Positions 11,494 through 19,302 of a DNA stretch of 64,000 nt are shown here, in pieces (position 1 is the stretch's first letter; every line of letters begins with the position of its first letter). The position numbers were made by a program, and so were the translations under genes. The notes under the pieces were generated by a model. The model saw only the letters and a list, made by a program, of their open reading frames with translations, did no database searches and was not told where the DNA came from. The stretch is from Alphaproteobacteria bacterium (GTDB lineage Bacteria; Pseudomonadota; Alphaproteobacteria; UBA828): NCBI GenBank assembly GCA_022826665.1, contig JAJDUK010000093.1, forward strand, positions 56,085 through 120,084. The letters run 5' to 3'.

Positions 11494-13886
11494 GAAGTAC
11501 GCGCCTGCTTGAGCATCCGATGGATCGCGTCGGGCGTGAGCGGCGCCTCGCGGATCGGCGCGATGCCGAAAGGTCGCAGGGCGTCCTCGACCGCTGACGC
11601 GTAAACCTGCGCGACCGGAATTGTCCCAGCCTCGCCGACGCCCTTCACGCCGAGCGGGTTGAGCGGCGTCGGCGTCTCCGAATGCATGATCTCCGCGTTG
11701 GGCACTTCGGTCGCATAGGGCATCAAAAAATCCATGAAGTTGGCGTTGAGGGGGGTTCCCTCCTCATCGAACTCGCAACGCTCGTAGAACGCGCCGCCTA
11801 CGCCCTGCGCGATTCCCCCCATGACCTGGCCGTCCACGATGGTCGGGTTGATCATCCGTCCGCAATCGTGAATGCAGATGTAGCGCTTGACCTCGATCGT
11901 GCAGAGTTCGGGATCGACCTCGATCACGGCTGCGTGGGCGCCAAAGGCCCAGGTTGCATGGGGCGGGCTGTAGTAGTCGGTCGCCTCGATCCCCGGAGTC
12001 CTGCCTTCGGCAAGCGGCGGCCCGTCGTGACGGCTCGCCGGCGCGAACTGGGTCGCGCTCTTGGAGGGCTCGTTGAAGGCGTATCGGAGCGGGTTGGTCG
12101 CGGTCGCAACCTCCGCCAGCATCGCCTTTCGGTCGGTTCCCTTCACCCACGCCGCGCCGTCGTGGAGCTCGATGTCCTCCTGGCTGCACTCCATCATGTT
12201 CGCCGCAGCCTCGACGATCTGGGCGCGCGCCTTTACCGCGGCCATGTGGATCGCGTTGCCGCTGCACACGGCGGCGCGGCTCGCGAAGGTCGCGACTCCC
12301 CATTCGAAGGCGCCGGTGTCCCCCTCGACCACGATCACGTCCTCGACGCGCGCTCCCGTCTGCTCGGCGGCGATCTGGGCGAAGACCGTCTCGTGACCCT
12401 GGCCCTGATCGGTCAGGCCGGTGTTGACGTAGACCTTGCCGGTGATCGGGTGGATCTTGATATGCCCGCCCTCGTAGGGGCCGAGCCCGGTACCCTCGAC
12501 ATAAAACCCGAGACCGAGACCGAGATAGCGCCCTTCCTCGCGGGCGGCCGCCTGTTCGGCACGGAAGCCCTCGACATCGATGGCCTGCCTTAACTTCTCG
12601 AGCGCCTCCTCGTAGTCGCCGCTGTCGTAAATGACCTGGAGACCGTCGGCGAAGATCAGGCCTTCGCGCGGATAGGGAAACTCGTCCTTTCCGATGAAGT
12701 TTCTCCGGCGGACCTCGAAGCGGTCGAGACCGAGCTCGTCCGCAAGCTGATCCATGGCGCGTTCGATGGCGTAGCAGGCGTGCGGCCGTCCGCAGCCGCG
12801 GTAGGGAGTCACTTGCACCATCGGTAAATAAACCGGGCGGAACGTGACCCGGAAATTGGGGATGCGGTAAGGGCCCGCGATCGACGTCGAGCTCACGTGG
12901 GCGACCGCGATTCCGTAGGGGATGAACGCCCCAGTGTCGTGCAGGAAGTCGTCCTTGAGGCCGATCACGCGGCCGTCCTTCGTGGCCGCGATTTCGAGGG
13001 TGTGGATCTGCGTGCGCTCCTGGGAGGCGCCGATGAAGTTCTCGACCCTGTCCTCGATGTACTTGACCGGGCGGCCCAGCTCCATCGAGGCCAACGGCAC
13101 CAGCACCTCGTCGGGGTGGAACATCATGATCTTCTGGCCGAAGCCGCCGCCTACGTTGGGCGCGATGACGCGTACCTTGTCCTCGTCGATTTGGAACAGG
13201 GAGGCCAAGCCGCCACGCACCGAGAGCGTCGCCTGGGTGCCGTCCCACACCGTGAGCTCGCCGGTCACGGCTTCCCAACGCGCCGCGATGGCGCGGCATT
13301 CCAGCGGCGCTGCGGTGCTGCGCTCAAGCCGGATCTTGACCCGCGTGATGTGCTCGGCTTGCGCGAACGCCGCGTCGGTATCTCCGGTCTCGACGCGGAA
13401 CCTGCCGGCGGTGTTGTTGGGTACGTCCGGATGTATGCGCGGCGCATCGTCCGCGACCGCCCTTTCGAGGTCCATCTCGACCGGCAAGGGGTCGTAGTCG
13501 ATGTCGATCAGGCGGACAGCATCCTCGGCAACGTAGCGGTCGACCGCTACCACCATCGCGATGCTCTGCCCGACATAGAACACGTCGTCGCGAGCGAGCG
13601 GGCGCTGGGTCTTCGGATGGGTGAGGTCGGGCGCCGGTATCAGCAACGGCAGCGGGGCGTCGAGCGCGCCGATGTTGTCGCAGGTGTAGACCTTGACCAC
13701 ACCGTCGAGCGATTCCGCGGCGCTGGTGTCGATTGCGCGGATCTTCGCTCTGGCGACCATGCTGCGGGCGAACGCCGCATGGAGCGCGCCGGGAAGATCG
13801 ATGTCGTCGATGAAGCTGCCCTCGCCGCGCAGGAGGGCAGCATCGGCGTTGCGTGCGATTGGCTCGCCAAACTGGCGCGTCGACAC
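11490..13886 (-). CDS. Molybdenum hydroxylase large subunit (CoxL/xanthine dehydrogenase family), copy 1
   Basis: Molybdopterin-binding subunit of a three-subunit hydroxylase, 798 residues. It opens with FGEPIARNADAALLRGEGSF, typical of aerobic CO-dehydrogenase-like proteins. The Mo-cofactor motif GGGFGQK is clear. The active-site loop is PYRGCGR (residues 361-367), close to the form II loop AYRGAGR and not the AYxCSFR loop of true CO dehydrogenase, so CO oxidation is unlikely. The catalytic glutamate motif GVGEAG is near residue 748. It is the last gene of the run hyuA, hyuB, coxM, coxS, coxL. The substrate is unknown; an N-heterocycle is likely from context. Confidence 0.9.
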   Translation of the reverse strand: MSTRQFGEPIARNADAALLRGEGSFIDDIDLPGALHAAFARSMVARAKIRAIDTSAAESLDGVVKVYTCDNIGALDAPLPLLIPAPDLTHPKTQRPLARDDVFYVGQSIAMVVAVDRYVAEDAVRLIDIDYDPLPVEMDLERAVADDAPRIHPDVPNNTAGRFRVETGDTDAAFAQAEHITRVKIRLERSTAAPLECRAIAARWEAVTGELTVWDGTQATLSVRGGLASLFQIDEDKVRVIAPNVGGGFGQKIMMFHPDEVLVPLASMELGRPVKYIEDRVENFIGASQERTQIHTLEIAATKDGRVIGLKDDFLHDTGAFIPYGIAVAHVSSTSIAGPYRIPNFRVTFRPVYLPMVQVTPYRGCGRPHACYAIERAMDQLADELGLDRFEVRRRNFIGKDEFPYPREGLIFADGLQVIYDSGDYEEALEKLRQAIDVEGFRAEQAAAREEGRYLGLGLGFYVEGTGLGPYEGGHIKIHPITGKVYVNTGLTDQGQGHETVFAQIAAEQTGARVEDVIVVEGDTGAFEWGVATFASRAAVCSGNAIHMAAVKARAQIVEAAANMMECSQEDIELHDGAAWVKGTDRKAMLAEVATATNPLRYAFNEPSKSATQFAPASRHDGPPLAEGRTPGIEATDYYSPPHATWAFGAHAAVIEVDPELCTIEVKRYICIHDCGRMINPTIVDGQVMGGIAQGVGGAFYERCEFDEEGTPLNANFMDFLMPYATEVPNAEIMHSETPTPLNPLGVKGVGEAGTIPVAQVYASAVEDALRPFGIAPIREAPLTPDAIHRMLKQARTS

Positions 13887-13905
13887 GTCCGGGGTCTCCG
13901 TTTCT

Positions 13906-14442
13906 CTAGCGCGAGCCGCGCATCAGTTCCGCGCTGCGGCGAAAGGCGGCTACGATGTTCTTGTAGCCGGTGCAGCGGCACAGGTTGCCTGAGAGGACCT
14001 CGCGAATCGCGTCCTCCGAAAGGTCCGGATCGGGATTGTCTTCGAGGTAATCCACGATCGACATGACGAAGCCCGGCGTGCAGTAGCCGCATTGCAGCCC
14101 GTGGCATTCGCGAAAGGCTTGCTGGACGGGATGAAGCGAGCCGTCGGGCGCGGCGACGCTCTCGATGGTACGAATGTCGGCGCCGTCGGCCTGGACCGCG
14201 AAGGCGAGGCAGGACCGCCCGGCCTTTCCGTCGATGATGACCGTGCAGCAGCCGCAGACTCCATGCTCGCAGCCGACGTGGGTTCCCGTCAGGCGCAGCT
14301 CATGGCGGATGAAGTCGCTCAGCAGCATGCGCGGGCTGACCTCGCGCTCGACCCGCTCGCCGTTGACGGTCATCGACACCGGGACACGCGGATCGGAGGA
14401 CTGCCCGATCAGCTCCTTGCGCGCCGTCGGTCTCGCCATCAC
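13906..14442 (-). CDS. Molybdenum hydroxylase [2Fe-2S] subunit (CoxS type), copy 1
   Basis: Small electron-transfer subunit with two [2Fe-2S] clusters, 178 residues. Ligands for the plant-type cluster are Cys58, Cys63, Cys66 and Cys78. Ligands for the second cluster are Cys118, Cys121, Cys155 and Cys157 (CGYC and CRC). The start is GTG at 14442 or ATG at 14439; the GTG overlaps the end of the FAD-subunit gene by 4 bases. It lies 19 bp upstream of the CoxL-like gene. Confidence 0.95.
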   Translation of the reverse strand: MMARPTARKELIGQSSDPRVPVSMTVNGERVEREVSPRMLLSDFIRHELRLTGTHVGCEHGVCGCCTVIIDGKAGRSCLAFAVQADGADIRTIESVAAPDGSLHPVQQAFRECHGLQCGYCTPGFVMSIVDYLEDNPDPDLSEDAIREVLSGNLCRCTGYKNIVAAFRRSAELMRGSR

Positions 14443-15308
14443 GCGCGCTCCCGCGCCCGGTCGGCGGCCTTCGTCACGGTGCGCCGGACCAATGCCGACG
14501 CGAGGTCCCTGCGGTAGTCCGTGCTGGCCTGGCGGTCGTCGGCCGCCGTCGCATAGTCGCGCGCCGCTTCGGCGGCCCGTGCGAGGGCTTCCCCCTCCGG
14601 CGGGGCGCCCAGCAGCGCGGCCTCGGCCTCGGCGAGACGCGTGGGTTTCGAGGCCACTCCGCAGGCTGCGAGACGCACGGCGCTGCAGACGCCGTCCTTG
14701 AGTGTCACCAGCGCGCAGACCCCGGCCAACGCATAGTCGCCGTGGCGGCGCGCGACCTCTTGGAACGCGTATCCGGTATGCGGAGGCAGGGCCGGTATGC
14801 GCACCTCCGTCAGCAGCTCGACCGCCTCCAGCGCCGTCGTCATATGGAACAGGAAGAAGTCCTCGGCGGCGATGGTCCGCTCGCCCCCGGCGCGGCGCGC
14901 CACCACCGTGCCGCCCGTCGCCACCAGCATGCAGGGGAGCTCCGCCGCGGCGTCGGCGTGGGCGATGCTGCCACCGACAGTGCCGCGATTGCGGATGACG
15001 ATGTGCGCGACGTTGCCCAGGACTTCCGCGATCAGAGGGTTCGCGCGCTGAACCGCCTCATCGCGTTCGAGGTCCCGTTGACGAGTCATCGCGCCGACCC
15101 GGATCACGTCGCCCTCGACCGCGTGCCCGTTGAGGGCGCCGATCCTGCGGAGGTCCACCAGCGCCGACGGCGCGGCGATGCGAAAGTTCATGGTGGGAAT
15201 CAGGCTTTGGCCTCCCGCCAGCGGACGCGCCATCTCGTCGCTCGCCAGAAGCTCAAGCGCCTCCTCGACGCTTTGCGGCGCCACGTACGCGAAGAGCGCA
15301 GGCTTCAC
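14439..15308 (-). CDS. Molybdenum hydroxylase FAD-binding subunit (CoxM type), copy 1
   Basis: Flavoprotein subunit that passes electrons from the Fe-S subunit to an acceptor. It is 289 residues from the GTG at 15308. FAD motifs are PLAGGQSLIP near residue 30 and the region RNRGTVGGSIAHADAAAELP near 110. The GTG start overlaps the hyuB stop by 4 bases (GTGA) and precedes KPALFAYVAP, the usual CoxM opening. A longer frame upstream is only read-through inside hyuB. Confidence 0.93.
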   Translation of the reverse strand: MKPALFAYVAPQSVEEALELLASDEMARPLAGGQSLIPTMNFRIAAPSALVDLRRIGALNGHAVEGDVIRVGAMTRQRDLERDEAVQRANPLIAEVLGNVAHIVIRNRGTVGGSIAHADAAAELPCMLVATGGTVVARRAGGERTIAAEDFFLFHMTTALEAVELLTEVRIPALPPHTGYAFQEVARRHGDYALAGVCALVTLKDGVCSAVRLAACGVASKPTRLAEAEAALLGAPPEGEALARAAEAARDYATAADDRQASTDYRRDLASALVRRTVTKAADRARERA

Positions 15309-17224
15309 TCCGCGGCCTCCTGGACCGCCTCGGCGGCGAACCAACCGTCGTCCGGGTCGTCGTGGCCCGCCGGGCGCGCGATCCCCTTGCTGCGCTTCAT
15401 CTCCTCGAAGTAAGGCCCGCGACTGAACATTGGGAGCGGTCCACGCTCGGCCCGTATGCGCGCCCGCAAGCGATCGGTCTCCGCTTGGTCCACCGTGTAG
15501 CGCCGGCCCTCGCGCCCGAGCACGACGCCGTAGTCGTCGTGCGCCGCCTGCTCCGAAACCAGGCCGCACTGCACGTCGTAGCACACCATCTCGGGCTCGC
15601 GCGCCAGCGGGTCTCCCCAGCCGCCCCCGCCCGTCGTGCGGATCCTGATGGTCGAGCCGCCGGCGACGGGGACGCGGTCCTCCATGCCGGCGAGCTTGCG
15701 CTGTGTGCCGTCCGGCTTGTCGATCTCCAGACTGTAGGTGCCGCCGTACTTGCCGCCGTTGACGCCGTAGGTGTTGATCATCGCTCGGTCGGCGTTGGAG
15801 AGCGCCTCGCAGTCTTCGAGCGCTTGCACGCGCTTGTCGTAGCCGAAACCGCCGCGCCGACAACCCGCTCCGCCCGAATCCGTCGCGAGGCCCAGGCGCT
15901 CGACGACGACCGGATAGCGGGTCTCAGAGAATTCCGCTGGCAGGTTGCGCGAGTTCGGCACCACGTGAACCACGTCGCTGCCGTCGGCCCAGGGGCGCCC
16001 CGGTCCACCGCCGCCGAGCACTTCGCGGAACAAGAAGAAATCGTGGCCGATGCGTCCGCCGTGCAGGCCCCAGATTCGGATCGTCTCGTGGTCGGCCGGC
16101 ATGCGTCCGCCGGTCGCCTTGGCCAGCAGCGCCGCGAAGATCCCGAGCGAGCGCAGCAGCGGGAAGAAGCGCAGGCCCGTGGCCTTGCCGAAGCTCGGCG
16201 TCACCAGCGTTCCCTTGGGCGGGAACTTCAGCTCGATGACGTCCAGGACTCCTTCGTTCATGTCGATCTCGGCCGCCCGCTCGGGCGTCGCCGCGAGCGA
16301 GCGGAGCACGGGCCCCATCCACTTGCGGGCGAACTTTCCGTCCGCGTAGTCGATGGGCCAGTTGATCGGCCCCTTCGCCTCCTTCGAGGTGCCGGTGAAG
16401 TCGAGCACGATCCTGTCGGCGGTCTTGGTCATCGTCAGACGCAGCGTGTGCATCTGCGGCCCTTCGACGCCGTCGTCCTCGATGTAGTCCTCCCAGGAAT
16501 AGACCCCGTCCCGGATCATGGGGAGCAGCTCGCGGCGAATGGTCTCCGCGCAGTTCTCGATGATGGCGTCGTAGGCGGCTTCCAGAGCGTCCACGCCGTA
16601 GCGTTCCGCTAGCGCCACGATGCGCTGGCCACCAAGCCGGGCGGCGCCGATCTCGGCATCGAGATCGCCGCGCAGATGCTCCGAGAGACGCGAGTTGCGC
16701 GAGATAATCTTGAAGACCGCCTCGTTGATCGTCCCACGTTCGTAAATCTTGATGGGCGGCACCACCAACCCTTCCGTCCACATGTCGGTCGCATCGGCCG
16801 GCAGGCTGCCGGGGACCGAGCCACCTACGTCGTCGTGGTGCCCAAAAACCTGGCTGAACCCGATCAGCCGGTCGCCGTAGAAGATGGGGATGGTCGTACA
16901 GAGATCGGGGATGTGGCCGATCCCGCCCGCGCTGTTGTAGGGATCGTTCCAGAAAAAGATGTCGCCGGGGTGGATGTCACCCTCGTCGAAGTACTCGAAC
17001 ACCGGCTCGACTAGGGCGGCATAAGACCGCCCCGTCAGTTTGCGCCCTTTCGCATCGAACAGCGCGACGCGGTAGTCGTGCTGGTCCCGGATCATCGGCG
17101 AGCGCGCGGTTCGCTCGACCGCCGCCTCGATCTCAAGCTCGGCGGTGCGGATCGTACCGGTAATGACCTCAAGCTCGATCGGGCCGAGCGGCGGTCGTGC
17201 GTCCTTGGCCGTGACTGCGCTCAT
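15305..17224 (-). CDS. hyuB: Hydantoinase B / oxoprolinase family protein, copy 1
   Basis: B subunit of an ATP-dependent cyclic-amide hydrolase (N-methylhydantoinase, 5-oxoprolinase or acetone carboxylase-like family). It is 639 residues. Visible family parts are the segment PGDIFFWNDPYNSAGGIGH, SQVFGHHDDVGGSVPGS and the C-terminal RTTGGGGWGDP. The ATG at 17224 overlaps the hyuA stop by 4 bases. This subunit carries the hydrolase half, while HyuA provides ATP-dependent activation. Position between HyuA and the CoxM/S/L genes suggests that ring hydroxylation and lactam opening act on the same compound. Confidence 0.92.
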   Translation of the reverse strand: MSAVTAKDARPPLGPIELEVITGTIRTAELEIEAAVERTARSPMIRDQHDYRVALFDAKGRKLTGRSYAALVEPVFEYFDEGDIHPGDIFFWNDPYNSAGGIGHIPDLCTTIPIFYGDRLIGFSQVFGHHDDVGGSVPGSLPADATDMWTEGLVVPPIKIYERGTINEAVFKIISRNSRLSEHLRGDLDAEIGAARLGGQRIVALAERYGVDALEAAYDAIIENCAETIRRELLPMIRDGVYSWEDYIEDDGVEGPQMHTLRLTMTKTADRIVLDFTGTSKEAKGPINWPIDYADGKFARKWMGPVLRSLAATPERAAEIDMNEGVLDVIELKFPPKGTLVTPSFGKATGLRFFPLLRSLGIFAALLAKATGGRMPADHETIRIWGLHGGRIGHDFFLFREVLGGGGPGRPWADGSDVVHVVPNSRNLPAEFSETRYPVVVERLGLATDSGGAGCRRGGFGYDKRVQALEDCEALSNADRAMINTYGVNGGKYGGTYSLEIDKPDGTQRKLAGMEDRVPVAGGSTIRIRTTGGGGWGDPLAREPEMVCYDVQCGLVSEQAAHDDYGVVLGREGRRYTVDQAETDRLRARIRAERGPLPMFSRGPYFEEMKRSKGIARPAGHDDPDDGWFAAEAVQEAAE

Positions 17225-19263
17225 GCCTCTTTCTCCAGAATGAGGTTGCCGTAATCGTCGTTTCTGAGGGCCCAGCCCTCGGGCACCACGAGGGTCGAGC
17301 CGTACTCCTCGACGATGCTCGGCCCCTGCGCAGCGAACCCGCGGGACAGGCTCTCCCGGCGCCAGATGGGGCAGGATACCCAGCCCCGGCCGCGCCAATA
17401 GACATCGCGCACACCAGCAGGGCTTGCGTCGTCTGATCCCGGTTCGATCGTCCGCACGTCCGGGCGGTGCATGCGCCCGATCGCCTGCACGCGCAGGCTC
17501 ACGACCTCGGCGTCTTGGGTGCCCTCATAGTGGAAGCCGAAGGTGTCGTCGTGCACCCGGTGAAAGTCCGCCCACATGTGGTCGACGGCTGCGGCACCGG
17601 CAAGGCCGGGCGGGATCGCGACCAGCACCTCGTGGCCTTCGCCGACATAGCGGACGTCGGCACTCCGTTCGAGCACGATCGCCTCGCGCGCCACGCCCTC
17701 GGCCGCGATCTCGTCGCAACCCAGCTCTTCGAGGTCGGCCCACAGCCCTTCAAGCTCATCGACGGATGCGGTCGACTGCTGGCGCACCAGCGTGCGCACG
17801 TAGTCGCGCTTGATGTCGCAGACGTGCAGGCCGAAGGCGGAGAGGTTGCCCGGATTGGGCGGCGAGACGGCGATCTTGATCCCCAGAAAGTCGGCCACAT
17901 CGGCGGCGAAGAGCCCGCCGGCGCCGCCAAAAGCGATCATCGCGTAGTCGCCGGGGTCGAGCCCGCGCGTCGTCGTCACCTTGCGAATGCCCTGGACCTG
18001 GTTGGAGGCCGCGATCTCGAGCACGCCTGCGGCTGCTTCCTCCGCCGAAAGGTCGAGATCGCGACCCAGCGCCTCGAAAGCCTCGCGCGCGGCATCGACA
18101 TCGAGCTTGAGCCCGCCGCCAATGAGAGCGCCAGGCAAGCGCCCGAGCATCACGCCTGCGTCAGTCACCGTGGGTCCGGTTCCGCCGCGCCGATAGCAGA
18201 TCGGGCCGGGATCGGCGCCCGCGCTCTGCGGCCCGACCTTGAGCGCACCGTAGGGGTCGATCCAGGCGAGCGAGCCCCCGCCGGCACCGACGGCCACCAC
18301 GTCTAGCATCGGAGTCTTGACCGGATAGTGCTCGATGGTGGTGTGCGTGGATAGTTGCGGCGCGAGCCCGCGCACCAGCGAGACATCGGTGGACGTGCCG
18401 CCCACATCCAGCGTCAGGATATCGCGGTAACCGGCGAGGCTCGCCATGTGGGTGGCGCCGAGCACGCCGCCTGCTGGCCCGGAGAGCAGCATCGTCACCG
18501 GCTTCTCGCCGGCAGCCTCGCTGGAGACGATTCCGCCGTTGGACTGCATGATCAGGAAGGGCTTGTCGCCGGACTCTTCGGCGATCTTGTCGCGGGCCCG
18601 TCCCAGATAGGTCTGGCAGTAGGGCTTCACCATCACGTCGATCAGCGTGGTCATCGCGCGTTCGTACTCGCGGTACTCAGGAAGGACGACCGACGACAGC
18701 GACACGAACGTGTCCGGAAAATTCTCTTCGATGATCGTGCCGACACGTTGTTCATGCGCCGGGTTCGCATAGGAGTGGAGCAGACAGACGGCGATGCGCG
18801 TGACGCCGAAATCGACGAGATGGTCCACCGCCTCGATCACGCTTCTCTCGTCAAGAGGCGTCATGACGGAGCCGTCGTAGCTCATGCGCTCCGCCACCTC
18901 CTGGACCAGATGGAGCGGCACGAGCCTGGGTGGCTTCACCCAGAAGAAGGAGTTGCCGTAGCCGTCGGGTACGGATTGGCGCGCGATCTCAATAATATGG
19001 CGAAAGCCCGCGGTCACGAGCAGGCCGAGCCCTTCGAAACGGTGCTGGAGCACGGCGTTCGTCGCCGTCGTTGTGCCGTGCAGGATCTGGCTCAGGCCCG
19101 CATCGCGCTCGCCAACGACTTCCTGGATGCCGTTGATGAGGCCGCGGCTAGGGTCGTCAGGCGTGCTCGGCGTCTTGATGGCAAGCTGCTCGCCCGTGTT
19201 TTCATCGATCGCGATGACGTCCGTGAACGTCCCCCCGGTATCGATGGCGATTCGCAGGCTCAT
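17221..19263 (-). CDS. hyuA: Hydantoinase A / oxoprolinase family protein, copy 1
   Basis: ATP-binding partner of HyuB, with an actin/ASKHA-like fold, 680 residues. It begins LRIAIDTGGTFTDVIAIDE, the phosphate-binding loop of the family, and has the HGTTTATNAVLQ segment. The central nucleotide-binding part includes LTLDVGGTSTDVSLV and VGAGGGSLAWID. It overlaps hyuB by 4 bases. A 39-bp gap separates it from the second CoxL gene upstream on the same strand, so all eight minus-strand genes from 23109 to 11490 may form one transcript. Confidence 0.93.
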   Translation of the reverse strand: MSLRIAIDTGGTFTDVIAIDENTGEQLAIKTPSTPDDPSRGLINGIQEVVGERDAGLSQILHGTTTATNAVLQHRFEGLGLLVTAGFRHIIEIARQSVPDGYGNSFFWVKPPRLVPLHLVQEVAERMSYDGSVMTPLDERSVIEAVDHLVDFGVTRIAVCLLHSYANPAHEQRVGTIIEENFPDTFVSLSSVVLPEYREYERAMTTLIDVMVKPYCQTYLGRARDKIAEESGDKPFLIMQSNGGIVSSEAAGEKPVTMLLSGPAGGVLGATHMASLAGYRDILTLDVGGTSTDVSLVRGLAPQLSTHTTIEHYPVKTPMLDVVAVGAGGGSLAWIDPYGALKVGPQSAGADPGPICYRRGGTGPTVTDAGVMLGRLPGALIGGGLKLDVDAAREAFEALGRDLDLSAEEAAAGVLEIAASNQVQGIRKVTTTRGLDPGDYAMIAFGGAGGLFAADVADFLGIKIAVSPPNPGNLSAFGLHVCDIKRDYVRTLVRQQSTASVDELEGLWADLEELGCDEIAAEGVAREAIVLERSADVRYVGEGHEVLVAIPPGLAGAAAVDHMWADFHRVHDDTFGFHYEGTQDAEVVSLRVQAIGRMHRPDVRTIEPGSDDASPAGVRDVYWRGRGWVSCPIWRRESLSRGFAAQGPSIVEEYGSTLVVPEGWALRNDDYGNLILEKEA

Positions 19264-19302
19264 GAACTCTCCTGACGCCGGCTGCCCCGGTTGCCGGTGC
19301 AG

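Noticed and set aside
11490..15308. True aerobic carbon monoxide dehydrogenase
   Set aside because: The large subunit lacks the AYxCSFR active-site loop that defines CoxL form I.
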